Made by a program: the position numbers and the translations under genes
Notes under the pieces: generated by a model
Database searches by the model: none
What the model saw: only the letters and a program-made list of their open reading frames with translations
What the model was told of the DNA's origin: nothing
Part shown: piece after piece, positions 10,006 through 21,859 of the stretch
Layout: the number at the start of each line of letters is the position of its first letter
How positions within the stretch are numbered: the stretch's first letter is position 1
Source: Lichtheimia corymbifera B2541
Lineage: Eukaryota > Mucoromycota > Mucoromycetes > Mucorales > Lichtheimiaceae
Assembly: GCA_000697475.1 (NCBI GenBank)
Contig: JNEU01000594.1
Location: forward strand, 1 to 36,742
Length of the DNA stretch: 36,742 nt
Direction: 5' to 3'

Positions 10006-11547
10006 ATGAGTGTGCAAGCAACCGTAGCATTGTTGAACAAGAATGCTGCTGTCAATACAAACAACAGCACCACCATTGCCACCAGTGCTAAACCCCCAAT
10101 CAACAAAATTGGTGGCACAACATGGAAAGATGGCAAAGATAATCGCACATCCATCACCAACAAATCCGCAAGAGCGGCTGAATTAGAACGTATCCGCTCA
10201 ACAGGTGGTGGAGTAGCATCCATGTTGAGCAAGTTTGATCGATCTGAATTCAGCGACACGCCTACTACTGTGAAGAGAAATACCACAGGTGGTATCCTCA
10301 GCCATCGATCTAGCAGTCTATCTCGATCATCAAGTGTCAAACAACGATCACCAAAAAATCATCTTAGCATTGTCAGCAGCCACAATACTACAAGTCGAAT
10401 CGATGCGATCATGCATGATTTAGTTGATATGTATCAACAAGCTGTGGAACACTGCAATGGGCAGCATACAACAACAAGAACCAATCAGCAATGCGGGACC
10501 ACTACTACCAGAAATGTCGATAATCAGCAGCCATTGTGCAAGCGTTCTGCCAACAAAGCCGAGAAAGGGGATAGCAGCTGCATTGCTTCTTTGGATGATG
10601 AAGATGACGACGACAACAACAAGGGCGCACCCAATAGTAGGGACGATAAGGAGAATGATACCAGGACAAGTACCGATGATGACCTCCTTATTGTCAAGAA
10701 ACAATTGCTGGCGATGGAAAAGGGAGCTCAGTCAGTTTTTGAGCGACAGGCTCGCGATCTTGAGAATGAGAGGAAACAAACACGAACGCTTACGGAGGTT
10801 GTGCATAAGCAAGAAGAATTGATTGCAGCTCTAGAAGGCAAAGTCTCCTCAGCACAATGTGAGCGTGATGAATTGCTCTTGCTGCAGGAACAAGTGGAGT
10901 TACAGCAACTCGAAATCAAGGACAAGCGCAACCTGCTTTCAAGATTACTAGAAGAACGAGAGGAGATGTTCAAGCTGCTACGTAACCAACAGAGCAATTA
11001 TAATAATAATGGATCAATGCGTTCCACATCAGCTGACTTGCCATCTTCAGAAAGACTTCATGCTCAACAATATCATCGTCACCTACTCTCGCGTGCTTCA
11101 TCCCCAGCTTTACGACAAACTGCGTTGGTAAGATCATCATCCGGCTTATCATCTCGTCCAACATCTCCACCACCTTTGACAGCACCTCCTCGAGATCCTC
11201 TTCCTCCTTTGCCAAAGTCATCTTTCCGTGGGTCATCCGCATCTTCAGCATCTACGTCCTCGGGAAGTTTCTTATCACCCACCACATCTTGGTCTTCAGC
11301 TGACTATGCTGCAGCATTAGCCCCTGTAAAACTTCCAGATGGTGTTGCTTGTGGAGCATCCTCTGATAGTCAACAACAACAACCCGTATGGCTTGATTAC
11401 AACTCTACGCATGTGGATGTCTTACCACCCACACCACCAGGTACCATTGGTCGTCAACCAAGCTTTAAATTTTCTAGGAAACGTAGCAGCAGCAATAATT
11501 CATCCTTTTGGAAAGGCTGGAAGCAAAAATTGGGATCTCGTTCGTAG
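10006..11547 (+). CDS. Ser-rich coiled-coil protein, unrecognised
   Basis: Intronless, 513 residues. I do not recognise the family. Visible parts: a low-complexity N-terminus (Asn/Thr/Ser-rich) with a short conserved-looking patch AAELERIRSTGGGVASMLSKF at about 55-75; an acidic run DDEDDDD near 196-203; and a long coiled coil at about 231-329 (heptads in QLLAMEKGAQSVFERQARDL through EEREEMFKLLRNQQ). A Ser/Pro-rich region with PPPLTAPPRDPLPPLPK, an SH3-ligand-like segment, follows. The C-terminus is basic and aromatic, FWKGWKQKLGSRS, possibly membrane- or partner-binding. No transmembrane segment or signal peptide. The layout suggests a cytoskeletal or cell-cortex scaffold; this is inference only. 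Codon use and lack of stops over 1.5 kb support a real gene. Confidence 0.75.
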   Translation: MSVQATVALLNKNAAVNTNNSTTIATSAKPPINKIGGTTWKDGKDNRTSITNKSARAAELERIRSTGGGVASMLSKFDRSEFSDTPTTVKRNTTGGILSHRSSSLSRSSSVKQRSPKNHLSIVSSHNTTSRIDAIMHDLVDMYQQAVEHCNGQHTTTRTNQQCGTTTTRNVDNQQPLCKRSANKAEKGDSSCIASLDDEDDDDNNKGAPNSRDDKENDTRTSTDDDLLIVKKQLLAMEKGAQSVFERQARDLENERKQTRTLTEVVHKQEELIAALEGKVSSAQCERDELLLLQEQVELQQLEIKDKRNLLSRLLEEREEMFKLLRNQQSNYNNNGSMRSTSADLPSSERLHAQQYHRHLLSRASSPALRQTALVRSSSGLSSRPTSPPPLTAPPRDPLPPLPKSSFRGSSASSASTSSGSFLSPTTSWSSADYAAALAPVKLPDGVACGASSDSQQQQPVWLDYNSTHVDVLPPTPPGTIGRQPSFKFSRKRSSSNNSSFWKGWKQKLGSRS

Positions 11548-12033
11548 AAGGTGCTCTTCTTCTTATCCCTCATCCCTCATTTTACACTCTTATCTTTTTT
11601 TATTAATCTGTACGATACAACAACAACATATCACTTTTGCTATCTTTGCTCGTAGTAGCCTTTCCTCCCCCACCCCAACACTTTCCTCTGTTGTACTTGC
11701 TTTGTAGCTGCTGTATTTCCAAATGCAATATCAATCATTGTTGGTATGACATATACGTTTCCTTCTTGAGAAGAGTTGCTATGGATACTGCCAATCAATT
11801 TTATTCATACTTTGAAACATGTACATGGATCAGTGGGAATATGAGGGAGTAAGCTATATCATTGGAGAGCTACTTTCATGTTACGTAAATGCATGTCGCA
11901 GCAGCAGTGATGAATAATGACGAGCCGCCGCACAGTGAGAGTGGAAATCGGAGGCATCATTCGGACATCAAATCAGAGCGATGTGCCGCGTAACGCGTGC
12001 TTGCTTTTCCTCTGCAACTTTACCCAACTCACA
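11548..12033. other. intergenic, Rpn1 promoter
   Basis: About 490 nt with the 3' UTR of the coiled-coil gene and the promoter and leader of Rpn1. I saw no perfect GGTGGCAAA proteasome control element. No gene is seen. Confidence 0.5.
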
Positions 12034-15000
12034 ATGGCCAACCAAGAAAAAGAAGACAAGACGACAAAGATGGACGTCGATCCAAAGAATGAAAAGAGTG
12101 TCGATGACAAGAAAAAGGACAAGAAGGAAGAAGAAGAGGAATTGGTAACTAGCCCTGACCTGCCCTGCGTTATAGATGGCTTTTATTTTCAATACTAACA
12201 TGCATCTACTAGTCTGAAGAAGATCAACAATTAAAGAACGAGCTCGACATGCTTGTAGAGAGACTTCAGGTGCGTGGGATCAGTGTTCAGTTATGCGTTG
12301 GGGAAGAGACAACTTATTGAGAGAGCAACAACGTATTTCAGGAAAGCAATCGCGACTTGCATCGACCCGCTTTGGAACAATTACGTACCCTTATTCGCAC
12401 GTCGACCAGTTCTATGACCTCAGTACCAAAGCCTCTCAAGTTCTTGAGTCCTCACTATACCACGCTCAAAGACTTGCATGCATCTTGGCCAGAGTCAGCC
12501 GACAAAGTAAGCTGATGATAGCATTCGTAATATCGACGCAACGCCCCTATTGACGATGTAATGATGGATATAGAAATTGTTTGCCGATATTCTCTCCGTG
12601 TTATCCATGACATACGCCGAGGAAGGTCAACGTGAAAGCTTAAGATATCGTTTCATTGGATCAACTGAGGAAGATATTGGATCGTGGGGTCATGAATACG
12701 TTCGACATTTGTCAGCCGAGATCATGCAAGAATATGAAGCAAGAACCGAAAAGGAGGAATCCACCGATGACTTGGTCAAACTCGCTCTTTACATTGTACC
12801 TTTCTTCTTGAAGCACAATGCTGAAGCTGATGCTGTGGATCTCTTGTTGGAACTCGAATCGATTGAAGAACTCCCCCAATTCGTTGACAAGAACACCTAT
12901 GAACGTGTGTGTCTATATATGGTTGGGTAGGTGTCGAATATTATACATAATGCATGGGGTGACAAACAAGACAACTTATGTATTTATGATATAGATGCAT
13001 CACTTTGCTTGTCCCACCAGATGATATGCGCTTCATGAAGACCGTGCGTAAGATTTACCAACAGCAAGAGAAATATGCACAGGCATTGAACATGTCAATT
13101 CGCATGCGTGATATGGATCTTATTCGCGAAGACTTTGAATCCGCACCTGATCGGTGAGTGTTTTCTTCCACTGGAATGCAGAATGGTGAAGCTGATGATA
13201 ATGATTGTAGATCAATTAAAAAGCAAATGGCATTCCAGCTTGCCCGACAGCAAATCAACCTTGAAGTGGAAGATAGCGAACTCAGCGACTGTATCAACAA
13301 CACCCATCTCTCCAAGCACTTTATCGCTCTTGCTCGTGAATTGGATGTGCTTGAACCCAAGGTTCCCGAGGATATTTACAAGTCTCATTTGGAAACTCAC
13401 AGTATGTGCTTCAATACCGTATCTCAACATTTTGGATTAACACGGCTCTTTATCAGGAATGACCTTCAGCGCCAACGTCGATTCTGCACGCAATAATCTT
13501 GCATCAAGCTTTGTCAATGGCTTTGTCAATGCTGGTTTTGGAAGAGATAAGATGGTGGTCCCTGATGCTGAATCCACTAACAACTGGATCTACAAGACCA
13601 AGGATCATGGTACGTATAAGGATCATGTGCACTTGACTTTAGCTGACATGGATTTCCCTTCAAGGTATGATCAGTGCTACAGCATCCATTGGTATGATTC
13701 TCTTATGGGATGTGGAAGCCGGTTTGTCTATCATCGACAAGTACATGTACTCGACTGACGACAACATCAAGGTAACATTGGGGGAAATAGTACAATGGAA
13801 GAGGGAGAGAGCGTTTTATTCATACGAGATTGTTAGGCTGGTGCTTTGTTGGCTATTGGCATTTTGAATTCGGGTGTGCGTGAAGAGGCCGATCCCGCAT
13901 TGGCATTGCTCACCGAACACATTGAAGGTGATAGTCTTACCAGCAAACAGGCCGCTATTTTCGGGTAAGCATCCTGAATGTGGGATAGGAAGGTCTTTTG
14001 TAAATTGGCTCACATCTTGTGCTTGCTTTTTAGCCTTGCTCTTGCATATGCTGGTTCAGCACGACAAGAGATTTCAGAGCTCCTTTTGCCCATTGTAAGC
14101 GACACATCTCTCTCTATGGAATTGTCAGGTCTTGCAGCCCTTGCTTTGGGTATGATCTTTGTCGGTACATGCGATGGCGACATTTCCAGCACAATTCTTC
14201 AAACCATGATCGAGCGTGAAGAAAACCATCTCAAGGATTCCTGGGGCAGATTCATGGCTTTGGGCTTGGCACTTTTGTTCCTTGGTAAGTTTTCCACAAT
14301 GATACCATGGATGCTCTTGTTTTTAATCATGATGAATTTGATCAATAGGACGACAAGATGCTACTGATGCTATCATTGAGACACTCAAGGTGATCGAACA
14401 TCCTTTGGGCAAGCAAGCCGAGGTGTTGGTGGAAGCTCTTGCATATGCTGGTACAGGCAACGTCCTCAAGATTCAAAACATGCTTCATCTTTGCAATGAT
14501 CACCTGGACAAGTCGAAAGAAGATGATACCTTCCAAGCATTTGCCGTACTCGGTATTGCATTGATCGCTATGGGCGAAGATATTGGATCAGAAATGTCTC
14601 TCCGTTCCTTTAACCATTTGGTAAGCTAACAACTTTTTCCATTTTTGGGATACCTTACCTCTCTAACGTTTCATTGTTTAGATGCATTATGGAGAGCCGG
14701 TGATCCGACGAACAGTGCCACTCGCTTTGGGCTTGCTTTGTGCATCCAATCCCTTGGTGAACGTCCTTGATACTCTTAGCAAATACTCTCACGACAATGA
14801 TAATGATGTTGCTATCAGCGCCATCTTTGCTATGGGTGTCGTCGGTGCAGGAACCAACAATGCTCGTCTCGCTCAAATGTTGCGTCAACTTGCCAGCTTC
14901 TATCACAAGGATGCATCGAGTCTTTTCATGGTGCGCATTGCTCAGGGTCTATTGCATATGGCCAAGGGTACAATGACAATCAATCCTTTCCACACCGATC

Positions 15001-15491
15001 GGCAGATCATGTCACCTGTTGCAGTTGCAGGTCTCATGTGCAGTCTTATCACAATGACCGACTACAAATCATGTAAGTGCTATCATCACATACCCCCAAC
15101 TCATGCATTTCATTAATGATTCGTATAGTTATTTTTGGCAAGTTCCATTATCTTCTGTATTCCCTTGTCACCGCCATGTACCCCCGATTCTTGATCACAT
15201 TCGACGAAGATCTCAACAGCTTACCGGTCACCGTTCGTGTGGGTCAAGCCGTGGATGTTGTTGGCCAAGCAGGTCGACCAAAGACGATCACAGGTTTCCA
15301 AACACACTCAACCCCTGTTCTACTTGCTCATTCGGAACGTGCAGAATTGGCAACCGAAGATTGTAAGTGTCCTCTTAATCACTACATTACATTGATTTAC
15401 TAACACATATTTATATCCAGACAAATCACTGGCTCCTGTATTGGAAGGCATTGCACTATTGAGACGTGTACAGGAAGAAGAAACCGAGTAG
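12034..15491 (+). CDS. RPN1: 26S proteasome regulatory subunit Rpn1 (PSMD2)
   Basis: Largest non-ATPase base subunit of the 19S regulatory particle; its PC-repeat toroid docks ubiquitin receptors and Ubp6/USP14. Fourteen exons: 12034-12144, 12213-12269, 12342-12506, 12574-12926, 12995-13153, 13211-13401, 13457-13609, 13665-13771, 13837-13964, 14034-14284, 14349-14620, 14682-15072, 15129-15362, 15421-15491. They give 880 residues, close to human (908) and fission yeast (891). The N-terminus is Lys/Glu-rich. The conserved blocks are: [62 protein letters not shown]; the repeated [32 protein letters not shown] and [14 protein letters not shown] units; and [16 protein letters not shown]. The C-terminal domain ends [19 protein letters not shown]. 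All exon joins keep the frame. Confidence 0.97.
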
Positions 15492-15538
15492 ATACATTCA
15501 ATCATGGTTGGGAAAATAATGAAAAAAAAAGAGCTGCC

Positions 15539-15544
15539 AATAAA
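15539..15544 (+). terminator. AATAAA polyadenylation signal for Rpn1
   Basis: A perfect AATAAA lies 48 nt after the Rpn1 stop, within the 150-nt gap to the convergent histone H3 gene. Position and sequence fit a 3'-end processing signal; its use is inferred. Confidence 0.55.
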
Positions 15545-15641
15545 TTTGTCATATTTGCAAAGGGAAAAAGTAAAAAGCTATACTAATGGGAAGGGAATTG
15601 TCGCTATTTGTGTGTGCATGTGTGTACTATGATAAGCGTAT

Positions 15642-16332
<691 letters not shown>

Positions 16333-17029
16333 TGCAGAAGAGTAACAGAAAAAAAGACGAAAGAGAAATGTATTGTGCACAGCCGACCGTTCTCCCCCAT
16401 TTTAGACTTTTAATTCCGCAGTATTTGATGCCGCCGCTCGTGTCACACGCCCCCATTTCCCTGACCGGAACGCATTATCCAATGCTAAGTTAGACACCTA
16501 TTTACATTACATTCATTGTCCTCTTACAACTTCTCTTTCTACAATAACCAATCCTAATAAAGTATGCTATTCGTCGTTCCAGAGACACACATTCATAGCT
16601 TTGCTTGCGTAAGTCTGATGACATTTCACACACAAAATACTACTACATATCAATCGCCATGTTTCATATATGGTGTGGATCCTACGGTTTCAGCTGCGGT
16701 AGAGTTTGGCTATTAATGTAAAACTATATTGCTTTGTTTTTGGTAGACGAGCCTTTGTGAGCAACAATGATGCATTACTTGCACAGAATGTTGGTTTTTA
16801 CATGCTTGTAAAAATATCGATCTTGTTATAAAAGCAACAAAAGCTTCTCGATACAATGATGTAATGATCCAATCTCTCTTTCCGGCCTTCAAATTTCGAT
16901 CCTCCCTTTCATTTCAGAAACCAACCATGTGGATCACATAGAATCGGTGGGCACCATTGTGTCATTGTATCCTTGGTTGCTGCCGCCATGATCATCCTTC
17001 ATCCATAATTGCAATTTAGCTACTGCATG
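16333..17029. other. intergenic, H3 promoter side
   Basis: About 700 nt upstream of histone H3. Apart from a CCAAT motif near 16480 on the plus strand, nothing is recognised. The end of the decayed element copy A adjoins it on the right. Confidence 0.45.
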
Positions 17030-17590
17030 CATTGACTCCAATACTCCAATAGCATCCATGGCGACGTACCGCCTTTCGTCCAAGATACAATCGCTCTCCT
17101 CCACGCTATCCAATCCATCACCATCCTCAGCCTTATCACATAATATAATCCACCCTTCTTGCTCATGACGCGCCAAATAACCCAAGCAGCATTGCAAGAT
17201 TCCACATCACTGCACTTGATTGCATCCATCCATAATAACCATTACAAGTCCAATATGGCTGCTGACATGCTTCCTTTTCCATTCGGCTGCTGGTCTATCT
17301 CTTTCTTGGTCAGTTTCCGTCGCTAATCAACCACGTGATGATGGCTTGTATTGCAGCATGCTTGATAGCTGATATGGCATTATTCACTGGTATTCGTATG
17401 TGTCAAAGCAAATTGCTGCACGTAAAAGAAGCTGTTCTATACGCTGGATATCTGCTGTATACGTAAAAAAGGGTGCAAGGCATGTTGTTGCAACTAACTT
17501 GAGACAATGAGTAAAGACTTTGCTTGGCAACTGCTGTTACGACTGGTGGTGGCAGAGGGGTATATAAGAGCGTGTGTTGTGGTAGAGTGG
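17030..17590 (-). pseudogene. decayed copy A of an unknown gene/element
   Basis: Read on the minus strand, this stretch aligns along its whole length with 20434-21050 read on the plus strand. Matching landmarks are: GTCTCAAGT[TC]A; TTGCTTTGACACATACG against ATGCTTTGATACATACG; the shared CCATATCAGCTATCAAG followed by GCAATACAAGC; TGACCAAGAAAGAG; CATATTGGA; TTGGCGCGTCATGAGCAAGA against TTGGCGCATCGTCAGCAGGA; and CCATGGATG..ATTGGA. In different frames it encodes segments such as CFDTYE, AISAIKHAAIQAI, VIWRVMSKKGG and MDAIGVLES, but stops and frameshifts break them up. This is a relic of a coding sequence or mobile element whose family I do not recognise. Confidence 0.6.
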
Positions 17591-18452
17591 CAGGGCTGTG
17601 AACGCTGTTTGAACGCTTGATTATACCCACTATGTATCCCCTATTTATTACGCTGAAGATCATCATAATCATGTTGTTATCATTTTATCCCTCTGTCTCA
17701 ACTCAAGATGGCCTTCATCATTGGAAAAAATATTCTCACCGCTGACATAGTCTTCTTTTCCCAAGCATAGAAATAAATTAAATGTGGAAGATATTACGCG
17801 CTTGCGCCAGCAAGCGAAATTGCCAATATGTTCGAAGCGCAGTGCAGAAGGAATAATGGGTCGGGGTGGTTAAAGGAGGCCAGCTGTCGGAGGGAGGAAA
17901 TGACGTGTGAGGGTGACGACGCCGTTTCCTTGGACACGCACCTTGGTTACCCCAACTTTTCTTTTCTTTTCCGTGCAATTTTGCAGTGTAATCTAACGAA
18001 GGGAAGAGATAAGTTAGGCACACCTGTTATTATATTAACAAATACTATATCCTTTACATAGCTTCATGTTGCGATTGGGCGTTGTTATGCGTGTTCTTAT
18101 TCTGTCATCCCCACATTGGCAAGATGCCATGCATTTCTTCCGCTCCCCTGTGTCATAGGAATTGATAGGTAAGAGTATTCATGGAGCAAGGAGAGTATAC
18201 TGAGGTAATATAATAACGTGTTATTAGACATTGGTCATACGGTTGTTCTTGGATCTGTGTCGTTTATCCACGCGCCATCGATCCTCCAGCGTTACCAAGC
18301 CGTTCGTCAATATCGGTCTAATGCCTTCTAGGCATTTGATAGGTAATTGCAGCCCATGGTGAAGAATATGGTTTGAAGTGATGTATTAACACTGATCTTT
18401 AGTAATTGCATATATGTATCTCCCACGTACCCACATTGGCATCGCCAAAATG
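17591..18452. other. intergenic, no gene recognised
   Basis: About 860 nt leading up to the minisatellite. It holds only short ORFs; the longest are about 80 codons near 17778-18061 on both strands. Nothing is recognised. Confidence 0.4.
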
Positions 18453-19211
18453 CAGCTTGATCGCAAGATGACAACGGGGTATCAGGATCTGAGGGACTCT
18501 GATAAGGATTCCAATGCTCTGCTGCAAGCAATCCAGATGGGCTTGGTAGCTATCCCTGCTACGACAAATTCGATTGATTGGTGGTGGTACTTGTACTGTT
18601 GCCTTTGGAACGTAGTTCATCGGATTGTGAGATGCTAAGGAAGGACGCAGCTTGATCGCAAGATGACAACGGGGTATCAGGATCTGAGGGACTTTGATAA
18701 GGATTCCAATGCTCTGCTGCGAGCAATCCAGATGGGCTTGGTAGCTATCCCTGCTACGACAAATTCGATTGATTGGTGGTGGTACTTGTACTGTTGCCTT
18801 TGGAACGTAGTTCATCGGATTGTGAGATGCTAAGGAAGGACGCAGCTTGATCGCAAGATGACAACGGGGTATCAGGATCTGAGGGACTTTGATAAGGATT
18901 CCAATGCTCTGCTGCGAGCAATCCAGATGGGCTTGGTAGCTATCCCTGCTACGACAAATTCGATTGATTGGTGGTGGTACTTGTACTGTTGCCTTTGGAA
19001 CGTAGTTCATCGGATTGTGAGATGCTAAGGAAGGACGCAGCTTGATCGCAAGATGACAACGGGGTATCAGGATCTGAGGGACTTTGATAAGGATTCCAAT
19101 GCTCTGCTGCGAGCAATCCAGATGGGCTTGGTAGCTATCCCTGCTACGACAAATTCGATTGATTGGTGGTGGTACTTGTACTGTTGCCTTTGGAACGTAG
19201 TTCATCGGATT
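18453..19211. repeat. 195-bp tandem minisatellite, 3.9 units
   Basis: Units start at 18453, 18648, 18843 and 19038 with CAGCTTGATCGCAAGATGAC, an exact period of 195 bp. The fourth unit stops after 174 bp at CATCGGATTG. Units 2, 3 and the shared part of 4 appear identical by eye. Unit 1 differs at least at GACTCTGAT (others GACTTTGAT) and CTGCAAGCA (others CTGCGAGCA). Because 195 is divisible by three, the minus strand keeps one ATG-started frame open through the whole array (19205 to 18399, 268 codons, 65-residue period beginning MNYVPKATVQVPPPINRICR). The plus frame has a stop in each full unit. Both differences change the encoded residue. I favour a recently amplified non-coding satellite, but a repeat protein cannot be excluded. 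Confidence 0.92.
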
Positions 19212-19540
19212 GGTATTGCCTTCCTCTCACTTAGATAGTGTATTTATATCATTGTAAATTTCATTAGATAGAAGGGATTTGGAATATCATTCATTTACTG
19301 TGATTTAAGCTTTCTTAATTCTTGGATTCCAACTGATGTTTCGAGTAAAGAAAGCTGGTGAAGGGTGTATATTGGTGTACATTGGCAAGAAGCAAACAAT
19401 ACGTATCATGCATTGACCCTTTCACTCCTGACTCTTGGCTATATTACACAAATAAGCTCGTCTGCATTTTCGGCACTACTGGGGTCTAGCTACTTGACAA
19501 GGAACAAAGACCACCTTTTTCATGTAGCATCACGCTTATT
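19212..19540. other. intergenic, no gene recognised
   Basis: About 330 nt between the minisatellite and the degenerate repeat run. I see no gene or repeat in it. Confidence 0.4.
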
Positions 19541-20217
19541 ATAGCATATGTAAAACATAAGGGTGACAGGTTTTCTAATGAAGCGTGATGTCTTGAGAGC
19601 GAAATTGACTAGCGTATCCAAGGGCACCTTGTGTGAAAGTTTCAAGTTTGAGGTGGGCAATCTCGAGGTTATGGACCATCCACCCTACATATATTACCAT
19701 CCGTTCATTGTCGGACGCTCCCATTTTATTTCTCGCAATGAAGCATGTCGTTTTTATTTGAATGGAGTTGATCAGCATGTCGAAGCCCACCGTCTGACCA
19801 AGTTTCACGATAAAGGTGGACAATGGCAGGGGTGTGCACTATACACCCTACTTGCGTACTGTCCGTGCATCATCTCCCCTATATTTGGACCGTCCGATTC
19901 ATTGAAACATCATAATGAACCCTGCGATTTTTAAATGAATGGAGTTGATCAGCATGACTCAGAAAACCTGCTTACCAAGTTTCAAGTTCAAAGTAGGGAA
20001 TCCCAAGGTAACTCATACTAATTGGCATTTCAATGAATCTGGACGGGTGCGGAATTTCCGTCCATCATAGTAAACCCTACATTATACCCTCTCATTCAAA
20101 ACTTTCGAATGAAGTATGGGTTTTTTATTAAGACAACGTTGATCAGCATAACCAAAAGCACATTGTGTGAAAGTTTCATGTTCGAGAGAGGCAAACTCAA
20201 GATCATGGATCAATTCA
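19541..20217 (+). repeat. run of four degenerate direct repeats related to the MITE-like element
   Basis: The run opens with TAGCATATGTAAAACATAA (19542-19560), nearly the terminal sequence of the palindromic element at 21860. Then follow four diverged copies of a unit of about 90-110 bp, all in the same direction, at roughly 19577-19680, 19738-19822, 19928-20012 and 20106-20217. Shared landmarks are AATGAA[AG] at the start, GGAGTTGATCAGCAT or GTTGATCAGCAT (last three units), and [GC]CAAGTTTCA or GAAAGTTTCA near the end, followed by a purine-rich GAGGTGGGCAA-like stretch. The same AAGTTTCACGAT core lies in each arm of the palindromic element. These look like old, partly deleted copies of one element family. 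Confidence 0.6.
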
Positions 20218-20433
20218 CAGTGTGCATGGATTTGTATTGCAGTGCCTGACCTATTAATTTCCAACTCTTCCACTTCCTCCTTCTTTACTCCTTCCTCCCA
20301 CTCTCAATTGCTGCTCCATTCAACTACAACTACCACCTGCAAACAATTGTCCTACTTCAACCCATCATGTCGATGCTACGAATGCCTTGATCCGAAAGAC
20401 TTTGACCGAAAGGCAAACCCATGGCGTGTGCAC

Positions 20434-21050
20434 CCCACTACAACAACACCCGCAGTTCGTGACACTACACCTTCTCTTGTACACCTCCTCTACCACGACA
20501 AATCACAACAGCTTTCATTGCAGCAGCAGCTATTAGCAAGACCGTTACTCCTTTGTCTCAAGTCACTTGCAGCACCTTCTCCTTACTGCCTTTGTTACAT
20601 GAACAGCAGCTACCCATGGCATCCAAGCAGCTTTATTTACGTGTAGCAGCATGCTTTGATACATACGGATTCCTATGGATGGGGTGCCATATCAGCTATC
20701 AAGTACGCCGCAATACAAGCAATCTTCGCCTGTCTGAGCTGCGATGGAAAATGACCAAGAAAGAGTACCAGCAACAATCACATGGCTCTTTTCAACAAGC
20801 ATATTGGATTGCAATGATTACGGATGGATCCATGCAATTACGGGTGTTGCAGCAGCTTTATAACAGCTGTAATGTGGGACCCTGGAATGTTGCTATGGTT
20901 GCTTGGCGCATCGTCAGCAGGAAAAATGGATCATGTTACGTGAGTACGACTGAGAATCATCATGGAATGAATGGGATTGTTGACAAGGCTTATATTTTTA
21001 GTGAAAGGCAGTTTACAACCATGGATGACATTGGAATACTCGATCTTTCT
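20434..21050 (+). pseudogene. decayed copy B of an unknown gene/element
   Basis: Homologue, in the opposite direction, of the copy at 17030-17590. One frame (from about 20553) stays open for 174 codons and reads LYLRVAACFDTYGFLW, then QQAYWIAMITDGSMQL, VAMVAWRIVSRKNGSCYV and FTTMDDIGILDL. The better-conserved segment between them, AISAIKYAAIQAIFACL, falls in another frame, so at least one frameshift is present. After 21050 a different frame continues as NDAEALYELMAGSTWR. It may be less decayed than copy A. I do not recognise the ancestral protein; it shows no signal peptide or catalytic motif that I can name. Confidence 0.6.
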
Positions 21051-21859
21051 AGGAAACGATGCAGAGGCGTTGTATGAGCTTATGGCTGGAAGCACTTGGC
21101 GGCATAGGATTTACTGTATATCATTATCCACAAGATTCACCGACACATACGCGAAGATACGAAGGGCATCAACACTGAATAGTACCTGAAGCTACTTATC
21201 CTGCTGGATGACATGGAGGATCCTACAATTGTAAGGAGAAGGGAAGGAGCAGACACATCTTCATGGTCATTGTATACCGCCTTGGCTATAGGGGACTGGA
21301 ATGGATCTACTGGACGTGGTGCTTCGTTGGTGCATAGCTAGATGGTTTCAACATTATAGCTAGTGGACATTGATGTTTTTATAAAATACACGTACTCTGT
21401 GAACTATGAACCATGACCCATATGGCTTATTGATGATAATAATACAAACAAGGAAGGAAGGGATGAATTATTAGGGACAATGATGAATGCGCTTGGATAA
21501 GGACAGGCACAAACATTAAAGTGAGGGAGAAAAGAATGCTAGTACTGGATCTTCGAATACACTACAAGGGTCATACAACATTCGAGCGGGCTTTGTTTCA
21601 GCATGGATGTCCGTGCGCATCAATAACCCCAAACTATTCTGGTATGGAATCACTATTTCCTTACACGTACATTGACACACCTTCATATTGGATGTTATTT
21701 ACTTATGTACCTTCCTAAAGGCAATCATCATTATCATCCATCGTGCAACAACCTATCAGGGACGTGCGCGTGTAACCACCACGTGCATTTCATTCAGCTT
21801 TCCATCTTTTCGTTAATGCAGCCGACACCACCCACTAGGAAAAAGCAACTCCATCGCGC
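21051..21859. other. intergenic, possible tail of copy B, otherwise nothing recognised
   Basis: Up to about 21330 short open stretches (NDAEALYELMAG, SLYTALAIGDWNG) may be the decayed 3' part of copy B. The remaining roughly 500 nt shows no feature. Confidence 0.35.

Noticed and set aside
17560..17570. GTATATAAGAG as an active promoter
   Set aside because: A good TATA-like string, but no gene follows on the plus strand; it lies at the edge of decayed copy A.
18399..19205. 268-codon minus-strand ORF of 65-residue repeats as a real gene
   Set aside because: The open frame is explained by a 195-bp period divisible by three; unit differences change residues, there is no conserved domain, and the plus strand is almost as open. 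Kept only as a possibility in the repeat entry.
18453..19211. CRISPR array
   Set aside because: The 195-bp units are contiguous and lack short repeats separated by unique spacers; the genome is eukaryotic.
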